Shown here: one piece after another, positions 38,101-52,030 of the stretch | Position numbering within the stretch: the stretch's first letter is position 1 | Layout of the letters: each line of letters starts with the position of its first letter | Assembly: GCA_963693285.1 (NCBI GenBank) | Contig: OY848921.1 | Span: 5,079,497-5,143,496, forward strand | Length of the DNA stretch: 64,000 bases | DNA from: Xestospongia muta | Taxonomy: Eukaryota; Porifera; Demospongiae; Haplosclerida; Petrosiidae | Reading direction: 5' to 3' | Program-made: the position numbers and the translations under genes | The notes under the pieces: model-generated | Told to the model about the DNA's origin: nothing | Databases searched by the model: none | What the model saw: the letters and a program-made list of their open reading frames with translations, nothing else

Positions 38101-41100
38101 GTATAGATCATGGTAACAACAATACTAACTCATATACTATATTATATCTATTATACTAAGGTATTGGTATTGACTTGATTTGTCTCAATGAACAACCACT
38201 TCATGCCGTCCCTTTATTTAAGGCATTATATTACTATAATGATATTGTGAGTGTTTTCTCTCTTATAGTATTATCAGGGACTAACTCTACCAGAGGAACA
38301 TTATCACATTCCATATTGGATTAACTACAGTTTTTACAATCCTCCTAGACCATGGACTAAATATAGATTTCAACCTAGAGTGAAAATCTCTGACCATTTA
38401 GTAAGTAAGGAGGCAGGGAGAAGATTAGTAATTGAAATGATAGAATATTTAAATATTTTTACTGACGTTAGGTCAATAAACACCTCAAAATAAGAATGGC
38501 ACCACATAGCAGTGCTAAAAATGTTACAAACAAACAGCTTACTAAACGAGGTAATAAAGAACAGTGTTAACATTGCATTAGTCAGATGTAATTTTTATGC
38601 ATGTATTTACTTGTATCCCTTGTGTTTCAGACCCTTCTCCATTATTGGATCCTAATGATCCCCTATCTCGTATGGACTATGACGAATATGATGCTAATAT
38701 TTTTACATCAGGACCAACTACCACTAGTACTACTTTTAGGAAGACATATAGCTTTAATGAAGATGTTGTAGATGGACCAGAATCTGTATCCTAAATTCTT
38801 TGTAAGTACATGTAATATGAATGTAACAATTTATTAGCCACATGTTTATGTTGTCTGTCTTAAGGAAAGACTTGGAATCATTTTTTAAAGCAGTTTTATA
38901 TGCTAATGTTAAATCATGTTCTGAAGTGCTTAATGTTACTGTTACAATTATTAACTACTTCAGTATAGTTGTTAAGTATAGTTAGTTAACTTAACTTACT
39001 ATTAGTATTCTGAAGAAGTAGAAGCCTTTGAAATGAAGTCACCGTTAGAACCTAGGTAAGGTATACTCTACTAGCTGTGAGTTGATATATCATTATCTTT
39101 TATAGAGCAAGTCCAGTATTTAATATTGGAGAGAATCGAGAGGTACAAATAATACATTGTAAATACCTAGTACAAACTTAACTTAACATGGTTTATATTC
39201 ATATATGTGTGTGTGTATGATAAAATAAGATATAAGTGACTATATAACTTACCAATACACTTACAAAGTATAGCCATGGTTTCTATAGTTGTTTCATTAA
39301 AGTCTACTCATGTTTAGTTTGACCTTTTAAATCACTTTAATGGCTTCATATTTATAATACACAAATTTATGCAGCCCTTATGGCAATATTTTACACATGT
39401 ATAACACAGCTAACATTGGAACTGTCAAACATGCTAACTACAGAGTTGTGCTGTATTGGTGGGAGGTACTAATGGAGGAATTTAGTACCTTATAATCAGA
39501 TGTTGAACAAGGAAGGCAAAGTTATGATAGATAAATAAAAAAGTCAAATTTAATGTGATCAGACTTTAATAGTGTTTTGTGATAATAAATAGACTAGTAA
39601 TATCATGTAAATGTACAAGTATTGTTTGTTAACTGATCATTCTTTCATTGTTATATACAGTTGAAACAAAGACCATCAAAAGAGAGTGTCCTATCTACAT
39701 CATTAGGTCGTGGAGGAAGAATTCCTAGTGAGTCGTAGCTGTTCACTAATATTCTCATTATATCTATAATATTAAAGGGACACGTTACTTCTCTGACAAC
39801 TATGAGAGCCAGGGTTTGGAAGAAGGAGTTATGAAGAAAGTTGGAAGTGTTGAGAATGTACATCCATTACCAGGTCATCCCACAACTGCTACTCCTGTGT
39901 TCAGACGTAAAAAATCATTCATTAACCCTTTTGATCCTATGAAAATTCACAATGAGAAAAACTCTCATCTTTGTCGTTGGATGCATACATTTCCTCGTGA
40001 CTCTTCTGGACGTGCTTTTCAAACTCACCATATAGTGAAAAAATTAGAACCAGTTGATGAGAATAAGGAGTTCGAAATGAACTCAGACAATAGGAGCATT
40101 CCCTCATTAGACACAATGTCACTAGACCATGACCACACCCACCTACAGACATCAGAAAGTCTATCTAATCAAAACAGTTCCACTTCATTAGTGTCAGTGG
40201 GTGGAGCTGCTTCACCTCTTAAAAAAACAGCAGTGGAAAACTTTGCTTCTGTTCGACGAGCTGGTATGGATTGGACGTCATTAACAGAGCCAGCTTGTCT
40301 GCCGATCACTACTGATTATTATCCTGATGAGTCATCAATTAGTCGTGATTATTTATATTATCCCAGTTCATTAGTAGTTAGTAATTTAAATGAATCCAGT
40401 AAATCCAATAAAGTAACTAATGGATGGAGAGCTGATCATCAAAATATGACAACTTATCAGGCTTTTAAAGAAATGATATCACAGCGTTTGTCACAAGTAT
40501 GAATGAATAGATGGACAATGGATAGATGGTGGATGGATGGATTGATAGATGAATAGATGGATGGTGAATGGAGTCAATGGACAGATAAATGGATGTATGG
40601 TTAAATGAATGGATAGATAGACTGGATAGATGGACAGATGAATGTATGTATGATTGAATGAATGGATAGATAGATAGAGTAGATGGACAGATGAATGGGC
40701 TGATGAATGAATGATCATTTACAAGATGTACTATTTATTTCACTTTTATGTTAGGGTTTCCAGTTAGTTTTTCATAGTGGTAGTTTGTTCACACTTCACA
40801 AAGACTTGGCAGACTTGGAAAATGACAGAAGAAAACCAGTTAGTCAATAATTCAAGCAATAATGTACTTGTGTATTATAATAGAAAATATATAATATCAT
40901 TAATATTTGTTGATTACACACTATATATACATGTATTACTGTAGTAAAATTATTTTATGACTTCTTGTTTTGTAGAAAAAGATTGAAGTCAAGTTCAGTT
41001 TGGGTCGAGTATTTCAAACAATTGATCTTGTCTATCCAGATATGTCTACTCATGTCTACAGATCAAAGTACTGTATCAACACAATTTGTAACATAGGTAT

Positions 41101-44100
41101 CTTTTGATGTTTCTTCTTTAGGACATCGTTAGGAGTAAAACCCTTTACTTATCATTATAAATTAGTCTCTAATAATGACTCTAGTGATAATGGTCATGTG
41201 ACATCATGTATTATTGGACATCAACGACCTGAGACTTACAATTGGAACTATTTAGATCAACATGTTTGTGGACATGATGACTTTGAAATATATCAAGAGG
41301 TAAAAATAAAGAAACTTTGTGCAAAAATCACACACTAAAACAAAACATACTTCCAGCTCTCTCTATATCAACTCTTATCCTGTCACTACTCACTATAACG
41401 CAACTACATGTACATATATAACATGTTATGTTTTAAGTGTATAAAAGTAATAAAAGTACATGTACATTAATATTTTTATCATTTCTAAGTGTACTAAATA
41501 CTATATACTATAATAATGTATACACATATAGATATATACAATGTATACACATATAGATATATACAATGTAATGTTAACATAATTATTATTATATTTTTGA
41601 TTTCAGTCTCACAAGTACTGGAGATGTCGTATGATAATTCTTCCCTCAACTCCACCCCCTCATGACAGTCTATGTGAGGAGAAAAACAAATGGTTGCTAG
41701 ACAAGATCAATGGATTTGTTAGATTACTTGAATTATTTAATAATATCAAAAGAGGTCATAATGGGTCAGGAAAAAGCAAGAAAGAATTTGTAAGTAATAA
41801 ATAGACCACAATGTATCTTTCTGGTATAAATACTTGTTTTAGTCCTTCTTTGTGGAGCTAAGTAAATGCTAGGGAAATTTATGTGTATGTTTAATAGCAA
41901 AGTTCCACTATGATACACTTTGTATTTAAACTCTGTTTGGACTTTGTATAATGATTTTTAACCTAGTAATTGGTATTTTCTAAGTATTCATTTTGACAAT
42001 CTTCCATTATGGCTCTATATAAATTCATGTGTATAATCTTCCATCAAAGAATACATATATTCACAATAATTATTTTAAATTGAGTTTTTAGTTTATTCAA
42101 ATTCTTGCCCAAAACATACATGTTACAAATTGTTATACTTTTATTATACTATAAATCAGAATATATTCACTATTAAAATAATTCATTGTTGTAGTTTCAC
42201 ATATTGATGATTACAAAACAAACAATACATTTTATTCTTTCTTAACAGAATCGTCTTCACTCTTTACCTTCCTCGTCTCTCTCATCACAACAAACCTCTC
42301 CCTGTCCTTCTCCTTCACCCACACCCCCAAGACGCAAGTCCTCAGACAGTGACTACCCTCACGACATCAGGAGTCAGTCAGTTACACCTGTCCGCTCCAT
42401 TACAACGCCAGCAATTACAATGTCTGCACCACGTCCACCAAAATATGGATCTAAGACACAGGGGATACGTAAAGCAAAGTCTAGAGAAGATGTCTCTATG
42501 AGACAGAACATTAGAGAGGAAGAGAGACGACTTTACTTATCACCTTCCAATTTAGGATCAAAAAGTCCACAACGATCTATATCTAGTAGATCTTCGAAAC
42601 GACGTAATAGTCAAGAAGTTATCAAAGATTTAAAAGAGTTGACAGGACAATCAGGACATCGTGCTGTTAGTCCTAACCCACAAAAATGGAAGTGGTCACA
42701 TAAAACTGGTAGCACAGAAAACCTCCAAACATCTGTAGAAGAAGATGATAATGATTCATGTTCTTTACATCCTCCTCTTCTTGTACCATGTGCTCCAAAT
42801 ACACGTTTATCATATTACGATTGTCAAGAAGGACAAGAGGATTTAGAGAGTCCTCTAGGTTATCCTACTCTTGAAGAAGATACTCCACTCACTGTAGACT
42901 CTCCGTTACATCTTATTTTACTGGCACTCCTTAACAAAGAGTATGTGTAATCCTTTGTATTCAGATTGATAATATAGATCTGAGCTAAATGTAGTTATAC
43001 AGACTCAGTAATTACTTCTACCATAAACTGTCTCATACCCATTCAACAGACTGCTATAAATTTACTGTGTTAGATAAATCTTAAGCCTACAGTTTGTAGT
43101 ACAATAATACTGGGTCTAGTTTCTGACTTAATTATAGATTATTGACTGGTTTCTTTTTACTATTGTAGTGATGGAATAGATCTAATAGTGAACCAACCAT
43201 CTTTAATGACAAATTGTTTTATTTCAATGGAGGCTGTAAAATGGTTACAGGAAAAACTAGATGGAGAACCATCAAGAAAAGACATTGTGAGAACTATGCA
43301 GGTAAGAGGGAGAATTGCTATTAGTACTGACTAATTTATTGTATTATTAGAAAATGATTAAGAATGGACTAGTACTACATGCCTCTGGTGATCGTAAGAT
43401 GCCATTTATTGATGGTTACTATTTCTACTACGCTCCTGAATGTACGTATATATCTAATACATTACATGTATCATATATAGTTGAGGTACATGTATGTTGT
43501 ATGTTCATACTGAATCCATTTATGTTTGTAATGATTTATTCATTCATTTTATTCCTTAAATATTTTACGTCTGTCTATATGACATTTTTAGTTCATTCAT
43601 CAATTCCCTTACTAAAGTATGTGTATAGAAATATTGTCAGGTTTAACTTGGTATGATAAATTTATTTTGATTCAAGTATTAACTTAAAAACATTTATCTA
43701 ATGTGAGTAATGTCCTTCATTTGCTCTATTAGATCAGCCTTTACCTCAACCTTTACAAGAAGAGGAAGATTGGGACTCTTTTAGAAAGAAGTGGTTTGAA
43801 GTAGCTATCATACATCCTGTAGATGTCTTATCACAAAGTGGTGGAACTGAATCTACTAGTACATCCAGTCATGCCTCCTCATTTCAGAACTCTCCTTTCT
43901 ACATGCATCATGAAGACCAAGTGAAAAGTATGTGGGGGAGTGTATATCAGATGACAATATCCTTGAAATAAGTAATTAATGAGATTGAATTTCTTTGTAT
44001 AACTGGGACTGATTTTTCATTTAAATAATACCTCTGGATATTTACAACATCTTGTGATTTATGCCAATTATGATCAGTGATTAAGATTTAGTTTCCACTG

Positions 44101-45346
44101 CTCTCTCTACCTATCCCAGTATCACCCATCTTTGATACCAAATGACCTCTGTCTCTCTCTCTTTAGTTCCTAACGATTTATTTTCTCGTTTTGTGGAGTA
44201 CAATCCTGATCTTCATGGTCTCTCTGATCGCCCTGAGTGGTGTTATATTCAATATTATCATACTTATAATCCAACACAAGGCTATGAACTAGAGTTTCAG
44301 TGGATGGCATGTACCATCTCTTTATTACATAAATCAGTGAGTACTTAGCACAATAGAACACTATTTCTCGTAATGTCAATTAATAGAATATGAATTGATA
44401 CATTAAAATCTAGCTATGAAAGACAAGATCTACTTTCTCAATATATCATTTAAAATATAACAATTTCCTCATCATCCTCTGATATATTCTGTCTAGATTC
44501 AAAACTGGGCTCACAAAGCAGCAATGTGTGGTTTTAACTTAGTACCTGTCCATTCATTGGGTACACTAGGATTAGTAGATAGTAGTACAGACACACCTCA
44601 TCCATTTCTACGTCCTGTTTTCTTACCATTAGTACTTCCTCAAGAGTTCAAAAACCACCTTGAAAGTAAGCCAAAGATGAGTTATATTTAGAACACTGAT
44701 CAAGTAGTTGGTAATAATTCTGACTATTCTCATAAGTACATGTACACACGTTAATATAAGAATTTGACACATTATTATAGATGTGTTATAACAGTGTTCA
44801 TTTGTTTTTACAGAATCAGAAGATTCATCTACTAGTCTCGTGTGTCTCTTTCAAGCTATTGTAGACAAGTGAGCAGTAAACTCCACATTGAGAACATGTG
44901 TGACATATTATGTAGTTTAATAGTTTATATTCTTTATACCACATACATTGGACATGAAGTTCTGTTTGTCTTTCATCAGGTTTGGATTCCTTGTTGATCC
45001 CTCAAGTATTTCAACTGACATGGGTCTGTCTGATATTTCATGGAAACCTCATCTCAATCATTTCTTGTCACAAGGTTTTATTCATCATTCAGGTTGTGCT
45101 CTATTACAACCAGTTTATGATACTCAGAGGAAGACAGGTGGTTCTCCTTATAAGGAAGGTGGTTTAGACAGAAAGTTTAAGTGTGGTTTTAAATGGTTTT
45201 GTAATAGCTATTATTTGAGGCAGAAATCAACTGAACAAAGTATATTGCTCAAATATGAGGAATTAGTAGAGAGATTTAATTATTTCTGCACAACTTGTAA
45301 TGGAGAATTAGCTGTATTGTGTAATAAAATATTGCAAACAGTTTAG
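35133..45346 (+). CDS. DEPDC5: DEPDC5 / Iml1, GATOR1 complex subunit
   Basis: Span includes introns (about 30 exons). DEPDC5 is a subunit of GATOR1, the Rag GTPase-activating complex that restrains mTORC1 at the lysosome when amino acids are low. Start at 35133 ([10 protein letters not shown]). N-terminal Iml1 domain: 35768-37615, with [48 protein letters not shown] and [12 protein letters not shown]-like region: [14 protein letters not shown] (about 37990-38070), [19 protein letters not shown] (38160s) and [11 protein letters not shown] (38310). Middle exons 39661-40500 include [33 protein letters not shown] and DYYPD, close to human [21 protein letters not shown]. The DEP domain spans about 43168-43441 ([27 protein letters not shown]). 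C-terminal exons 44166-45346 include [20 protein letters not shown] and a last exon with FGFLVDPSS. Stop TAG at 45344-45346. Confidence 0.95.
35470..35650 (-). mobile_element. C-terminal fragment of a pogo/Tigger-type (DDE) transposase
   Basis: Minus strand in the first DEPDC5 intron: [20 protein letters not shown], then [19 protein letters not shown] and an acidic tail ending in a stop. The pattern ARW(L/I)..AYDYL..., (V)GFVEAGI resembles the end of DDE_1 superfamily transposases domesticated or lost as fragments in many animals. About 55 codons survive; the catalytic core is absent. It could instead be an exon of an unknown host gene. Confidence 0.5.
37609..37695. repeat. Three tandem 29-bp copies spanning a DEPDC5 splice donor
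   Basis: The unit begins ATATATGGTATGTAATATTA and ends TAACTATTA, repeated at 37609, 37638 and 37667. The first copy contains the exon end (LIY plus one base, ATATATG) and its donor GTATGT at 37616; copies two and three repeat the whole exon-end/donor junction inside the intron. Confidence 0.9.
40501..40715. repeat. GATG/GATA tetranucleotide microsatellite
   Basis: About 215 bp of imperfect GATG, GATA and GAATG repeats start immediately at the donor of the DEPDC5 exon ending QRLSQ (acaa|gtatga). Minus-strand frame of His/Ile/Tyr-rich sequence is an artefact of the repeat. Confidence 0.9.
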
Positions 45347-45479
45347 CAATGATTCCTATGATGTGTCTTTTTTGAATTATAAATCACATTATTAAAAGTA
45401 ATAACAAAATTGCAGCTTTATAAAATAATGGAAAATGAGCTATATTGTATAATGAGATACTAAAACTAAGGAAAAATCT

Positions 45480-48400
45480 AAACCTAATGGAAGATGATTG
45501 GTGACAAAAAATCTTCCTAACCCAAAGGGGGACTCTTGGCAATGAAAAAGTGTGGGTACCCTTGGTGTGACGAAAATCTTCCTAACCCAAGGGGGGGGAC
45601 CCTTGGTGACGAACAATCTAAACCTAATGGGAGACCGTTGGTGACAAAATTTTCCTAACCTAAAGGGGGACTCTTGGCAACAAAAAAGTTGTCCAAATCC
45701 AAAGGGGGACCCTTGGTGACAAAAATCTTCCTAACCCAAAGAAGGATCCTTGGTGACAAAAAATCTTCCTAACCCAAAGGGGGGACCCTTGGTGACAAAA
45801 AATCTTTTAAACCCAAAGGGGGGACCCTTAGTGACAAACCTTCCTAACCAAAGGAAGGAGACCCTTGGTGACCAAAAATTTTCCTAACCCAAAGGGGAAC
45901 ACTTGGCAACAAAAAAGTTGTCCAAACCCAAGGGGGGATCGTTGGTGACGAAAAATCTTCATAACCCAAGGGGGGACCCTTAGTGATGAAAAATCTTCAT
46001 AATCCAAGGGGGGACCCTTAGTGACGAAAAATCTTCATAATCCAAGGGGGGACACTTTGTGATGAAAAATCTTCCTAACCATAAGGGGGGGGAGGAAACT
46101 TGGCAACGAAAAAGTTGCCCAAACCCAAGGGAGGACTCTTGCTGACAAAAATCTTCCTAACCCAAGGGAGGGCCTTTGTGATGAAAAATTTTCCTAACCC
46201 AAGGGGGACCCTTGGTGAAGAAAAATCTTCCTAACCCAAAGGGGGACTCTTGGCAACAAAAAAGTTGTCCAAACCCAAAGGGGACTATTGGTGACAAAAA
46301 TTTCCTAACCGAAGGGCGGACCCTTGATGACAAAAAACTTCCTAACCCAAGGGAGGACTCTTGATGACGAAAAATCATCCTAACCCAAGGGGACCCTTGG
46401 TGAGAAAAAACTTCATAACCCAAGGGGGGACCCTTGGTGACATTTTTCTAACCCAAAGGGGGGCTCTTGGCGACGAAAAAGTTGTCCAAACCTAAGGGTA
46501 GACCCTTGGTGACAAAAAACTTCCTAACCCAAGGGAGGACCCTCGATGACGAAAAATCATCCTAACCCAAGGGGACCCTTGGTGAGAAAAAACTTCATAA
46601 CCCAAGGGGGGACCCTTGGTGACATTTTTCTAACCCAAAGGGGGGCTCTTGGCGACAAAAAAGTTGTCCAAACCTAAGGGTAGACCCTTGGTGACAAAAA
46701 TCTTCCTAACCTAAGGCAGACCTTAGTGACAAAATCTTCCTAACCCAAAGGACCCTTGGTGACGAAAAATCTTCCTAACCCAAGGGGGGGACCCTTGGTG
46801 ATGAAAAATCTTCATAATCCAAGGGGGGACACTTCGTGATGAAAAATCCTCCTAACCCAAAGGGGGACTCTTTTCAACAAAAAAGTTGTCCAGACCCAAG
46901 GATGGTCCCTTGGTGACAAAAATCTTGTTAACCCAAGGGAGGACCCTTGTGACGAAAAATTTTCCTAACCCAAGAGGGGACCCTTGGTGACGAAAAATAT
47001 TCATAATCCAAGGGGGGACACTTTGTGATGAAAAATCTTCCTAACACAAAGGGGGACTATTGGCAACGAAAAAGTTGTCCAGACTCAAGGATGGACCCTT
47101 GGTGACAAAAATCTTGCTAACCCAAGGGAGGACCCTTGGTGATGAAAAATCATCCTAACCCAAGGGGGGACCCTTGGTGATAAAAAACTTCATAACCCAA
47201 AGGGGGACCCTTGGTGACATTTTTCTAACCCAAAGGGGCTCTTGGCAACAAAAAAGTTGTCCAACCCAAGGGAGGACCCTTGGTGACGAAAAATATTCTA
47301 AACCCAAGGGGGACCTTAGTGACAAAATCTTCCTAACCCAACAAAGGATCCTTGGTGACGAAATATCTTTCAAACCCAAAGGGGGGACCCTTAAGGAGGA
47401 TTTTTGGTGACGAAAAATCTTCCTAACCCAAAGGGGGACTCTTGGCAACAAAAACGTCCAAACCCTAGGGGAGACTCTTGGTGACAAAAATCTTCCTAAC
47501 CCAAGGGAGGACCCTTGCGATGAAAAAATTTTCCTAACCCAAGAGGGGACCATTGGTGACAAAAATCTTCCTAACCCAAGAGGGGACCATTGGTGACAAA
47601 AATCTTCCTAACCCAAGAGGGGACCCTAGGTGGCAAAAAATATTCATAATCCAAGGGGGGACACTTCATGATGAAAAATCTTCGTAATCCAAAGGGGGAC
47701 TATTGGCAACGAAAAGTTGTCCAGACCTAAGGGGGGACCCTTGGTGACATTTTTCTAACCCAAAGGGGCTCTTGGCAAAGAAAAAATTGTCCAAACCCAA
47801 TGGGAGACCCTTGGTGACAAAAATGTTCCTAACCAAGGGAGGACCCTTGTGACAAAAAATTTACCTAACCCAAGAGGGGACCCTTGGTGACGAAATATCT
47901 TCCTAACCAAAAGGGGGGACTCTTGGCAGCGAAAAAGTTGTCCAAACTCAAGGGGGGACTCTTGGTGACAAAAATCTTCCTAACCCAAGGATAGACCCTT
48001 GGTGACAAAAATCTTCCTAACCTAAGGGAGGACCCTTGGTTATGAAAATCTTCCAAACTCAAGGGGGGTAACTTGGTGATGAAAAATCTTCCTAACCTAT
48101 GATGGGACCCTTGGTGACAAAAAAATCTTCCTAACCCAAGGGGAGACCCTTGATGATGAAAATCTTCCAAACCCAAGGGGGACCCTTGGTGACAAAATTT
48201 TAACCTAAGGGGGGAACCTTGGTGACGAAAAATCTAAACCTAATGGGAGACCGTTGGTGACAAAAAATCTTCCTAACCTAAGGGGGGACCCTTTGTGACA
48301 AAAAGTCTTCCTAATGCAAAGGGGGACTCTTGGCAACGAAAAATCTTAACCCAAGGGAGGCCCCTTGGTGATGAAAAATTTTAACCAATGGGAGGACCCT

Positions 48401-49795
48401 TGGTGACGAAAAATCTAAACCTAATGGGAGACCGTTGGTGACAAAAATCTTCATAACCTAAAGGGGGACCCTTTGTGACAAAAAATCTTCCTAACCCAAA
48501 GGGGAACTCTTGGTGACTAAAAATCTTCCTAACCCAATGGGGGATCCTTGGTGATGAAAATTTTCTAAACCCAAAGGGTGATACTTGGTGATGAAAATCT
48601 TCCAAACTCAAGGGGGGTAACTTGGTGATGAAAAATCTTCCTAACCTATGATGGGACCCTTGGTGACAAAAAAATCTTCCTAACCCAAGGGGAGACCCTT
48701 GGTGATGAAAATCTTCCAAACCCAAGGGGGACCCTTGGTGACATAAAATCTTAACCTAAGGGGGGGCCCTTGGTGACAAAAAATCTAAACCTAATGGGAG
48801 ACCGTTGGTGACAAAAAATCTTCCTAACCTAAGGGGGGACCCTTTGTGACAAAAAATCTTCCTAACGCAAAGGGGGACTCTTGGCGACTAAAAATCTTCC
48901 TAACCCAATGGGGGATCCTTGGTGATGAAAATCTTCTAAACCCAAAGGGTGATACTTGGTGATGAAAATCTTCCAAACTCAAGGGGGGTAACTTGGTGAC
49001 GAAAAATCTTCCTAACCTATGATGGGACCCTTGGTGATGAAAATCTTCCAAACCCAAGGGGGACCCTTGGTGACATAAAATCTTAACCTAAGGGGGGACC
49101 CTTGGTGACGAAAAATCTAAACCTAATGGGAGACCGTTGGTGACAAAAAATCTTCCTAACCTAAGGGGGGACCCTTTGTGACAAAAAATCTTCCTAATGC
49201 AAAGGGGGACTCTTGGCGATGAAAAATCTTAACCCAAGGGAGGCCCCTTGGTGATGAAAAATTTTAACCAATGGGAGGACCCTTGGTGACAAAAAATATA
49301 AACCTAATGGGACCGTTGGTGACAAAAAATCTTCCTAACCTAAGGGGGGACCCTTTGTGACAAAAAATCTTCCTAACCCAAAGGGGAACTCTTGGTGACT
49401 AAAAATCTTCCTAACCCAATGGGGGATCCTTGGTGATGAAAATTTTCTAAACCCGAAGGGTGATACTTGGTGATGAAAAATCTTCCTAAACTAACCCTTT
49501 GTGACAAAAAATCTTCCTAACCTAAGGGGGGACCCTTGGTGACAAAAAGTCTTTCTAACCCAAAGGGGGACTCTTGGCGACGTTGTCCAAACCCAAGGGG
49601 GACCCTTGGTGATGAAAAATCTTAACCCAGGGGAGGCCCCCTGGTGACGAAAAATCTACCAAACTCAAGGGTCCCCCCTTGGTGACAAAAAATCTTCCAA
49701 ACCTAAGGGGGGATCTTTGGTGACAAAAAACTTCTAAGCCCAAGGGGAGACCTTTGGTGACAAAAAATTTCTAAACCCAAGGGTCCCCCTTTATA
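45480..49795. repeat. 4.3-kb minisatellite of ~37-bp units, each with an inverted repeat
   Basis: About 110-120 tandem units of 35-38 bp downstream of DEPDC5. Core CCCAAGGGGGGACCCTTGG followed by TGACAAAAATCTTCCTAA; CCAAGGG and CCCTTGG pair as a 7-bp hairpin around a short purine loop. A second unit class reads GGGGGACTCTTGGCAACAAA, then AAGTTGTCCAAA, with CAAC/GTTG pairing. Units are arranged in higher-order blocks: the variant with CTTGG(C)GACGAAAAAGTTG recurs at a 181-bp step (46440, 46621), and a CTAATGGGAGACCGTTGG variant recurs at about 48231, 48411, 48783, 49110 and 49286. Long minus-strand frames (GLGRFFVTKGPPL-like) arise from the repeat and are not genes. Confidence 0.95.
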
Positions 49796-50009
49796 CTTTT
49801 ACAGCTGCTAATGAGCCAAATAAAAAAACTTGTTAAATAATATAGCCATTGGAAATGGATTACATGATCTCAGAGACTAAGTGAACATTTGAAAATGCAC
49901 TCCATTACTTCATAATTAGTTTAGTAGATAAATCTACTAGATTGACAAATTGTCAGTAATATCATAAATATAGCACAGTGCAAGTATTACAATATAGCTA
50001 TCATCACTC
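49796..50009. other. AT-rich transition between two repeat blocks
   Basis: No gene or clear repeat seen. Confidence 0.3.
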
Positions 50010-50480
50010 CCAGCACTCAACTAGAACATCAACTACACAATAAAAATGATCAATTAGAATTTAATCAAGATATAAAAAATCAATCTTACATTGAGTATAT
50101 ATTGAGAAGCTCACTACATCATCTCCAGTCTAGGTATCAATGTCTCATTATAGAATTAAAGGAAATATTTTAGCACACATTGTCAAATTAATGATAGATC
50201 AAACTTATATTCTAAGTTATCAGAGAACCTCAACATTATGTACACCTATATAGTAGATCAAAAGTCCCCCTATAAATTAAAATATATGTACTGTAAAGGA
50301 CTGTCCATATTATTATATGGATATACCTAATAGTAGTCATCAGTTAATGTGGATCAGACCATCACTACCAGTGACCATTAAACCTGTCCACCCTATTATA
50401 AATTGTAAAGTTAATTTCATTCAGTAGACAATTGTACTATATGATATATCAACTTATAGTAGGTATGTTAACAAACCTCA
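50010..50480. repeat. AT-rich satellite block, copy 1
   Basis: Direct copy of 51510-51990 with moderate divergence: shared strings include ATGATCAATTAGAATT, CACTACATCAT, TTGTCAAATTAATGATAGAT, AGGACTGT(C/T)CATATTATT, and CAGTAGACAATTGTACTATA in the same order. Internal sub-repeats of roughly 100-150 bp share GTAGTCATCAG..AATGT and GACCATTAAACCTGTC-like motifs. Confidence 0.8.
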
Positions 50481-50969
50481 TCAGATCATCTCTAGTGGTT
50501 GTTATTAACAGACATACTAAATGTCACAGAATTAGTTTTGTTCTAACATTATAGCTAATATACAACTCACAACCAATAGAACATTAGATCATTATACTAC
50601 AAACAATAAATAGTTAGTAAATTAGTAATAAGTAATAGATATGACTTACATATAGTATATCACAAACCACACTAGATCTAGATAGTCTCAAGTTGGTGTA
50701 GAATAAGTTACTATAATATTATAATAGAAAAAATAGTAAAAACATTTATTAAGTTTTTCTATTAACTTACTAGTAGTAGGACACTCATCTCCAGAAAATA
50801 AATCAACTGTCCTATTCTAAAGTAATTTTAACCTAAAAGGTACCATTTAAATTGTTGAGTTATAACAGATCTCAACCAGTTGATCATCATCTCCAGCAAA
50901 CAAGTCCTACTATAAAACTAAAAATATTATTATAATAGTTAAATAATTAATATTTTAAATTGGATAATA

Positions 50970-51260
50970 GAATAGTCATAGAGGGTTAATAATACAGGAT
51001 AATACGATATACACAGAGGGTTAACAATACAGGATAATATGATATGCACAGAGGGTTAACAATACAGAATATTATGGCAGAAACAGAAGGTGAACAATAC
51101 AGGATAATACATAGAGGGTTAATAGTACACAAAAACATGGCAGAAACAGTGGGTTAACAAAACAGGATCATAACACACACACACATGCACAAAGGGAAGA
51201 ATGACAAACAGGGGGGTTAAAAATTCAAGATTATACAAAAGACACAGATGATAAACATTG
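50970..51260. repeat. Tandem repeat of ~38-bp units
   Basis: Units of the form CAGAGGGTTAACAATACAGG followed by ATAATA(C/T)GATATACA repeat about six to seven times, becoming irregular towards 51400. The frame on the minus strand here is a repeat artefact. Confidence 0.8.
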
Positions 51261-51509
51261 CAAGACAAACACAGAGGGAACATTTCAGCATTACTACAAC
51301 ACACACATAAAGGGTTTGAAGGATGATGGGAGAGTCTGACATCAGGTTTAATATCAAGATGATGGATCATTGATATAGGAGGTTATACAGGCGTAGTGTT
51401 ATATATTGCTACACAAAAGACAAAGATGAAGAAGGTGTGAGGTAAGTCAGGTAACACAAGACAAGGAGGACTACATCATTATTAGAAAGTAATGGCAAGA
51501 CAACATGCG

Positions 51510-51990
51510 ACCTGAACACTCAACTAGAACATAAACTACAGAATATAAATGATCAATTAGAATTAAAATATACAAAAGATCAATCTTACTTTTAGTAGTT
51601 ATTAGATAACCCCACTACATCATTTCCAGTCCAGTTATCAATGTCCCACTATAAATTTAAAGGAAAACGTTTAGTACAAGATTGTCAAATTAATGATAGA
51701 TCAAACTTACAGTCTAAGTAGTAGATCAAAGTAACTCTAAACAATTAGAATACATGTTTAGTACAGGACTGTTCATATTATTGAAACAGATATAACTTAC
51801 AGTAATCATCACTTAATGTCTATCAGATCATCACTACCACAGACCATCAAACCTCTTTATCCTATTATAAAGTTCCTTCAGTAGACAATTGTACTATATA
51901 ATAAGTCAACTTACAGTAGTCATCAGCTAATGTAGATCAAATCTTCACTAGTAGCATTATGTGTAACCATTAAACTGTCTGTCCTAAATT
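51510..51990. repeat. AT-rich satellite block, copy 2
   Basis: Second copy of the 50010-50480 block, 1.5 kb downstream in the same orientation. It keeps several minus-strand GTAAGT-like donor motifs (plus-strand ACTTAC at about 51697, 51797 and 51908) that are partly eroded in copy 1. Confidence 0.8.
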
Positions 51991-52030
51991 TCATTCAGTG
52001 AACAATTGTACTATTCACTTTTTCTTATAG

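Noticed and set aside
39651..40152. Minus-strand ORFs opposite DEPDC5 exons
   Set aside because: The plus strand carries conserved DEPDC5 sequence; the minus frames are shadows.
40491..40718. His/Ile/Tyr-rich minus-strand ORF
   Set aside because: It lies wholly in the GATG/GATA microsatellite.
46157..49743. Long minus-strand frames with repeated GLGRFF/VTKGPPLG motifs, looking like a repeat protein
   Set aside because: They follow the ~37-bp DNA repeat, drift between frames, start and stop at unit variants and have no splice or start context. They are translations of the minisatellite.
45480..49795. CRISPR-like regular repeats
   Set aside because: Units are contiguous with no unique spacers, vary in sequence, and the host is a eukaryote with no cas genes.
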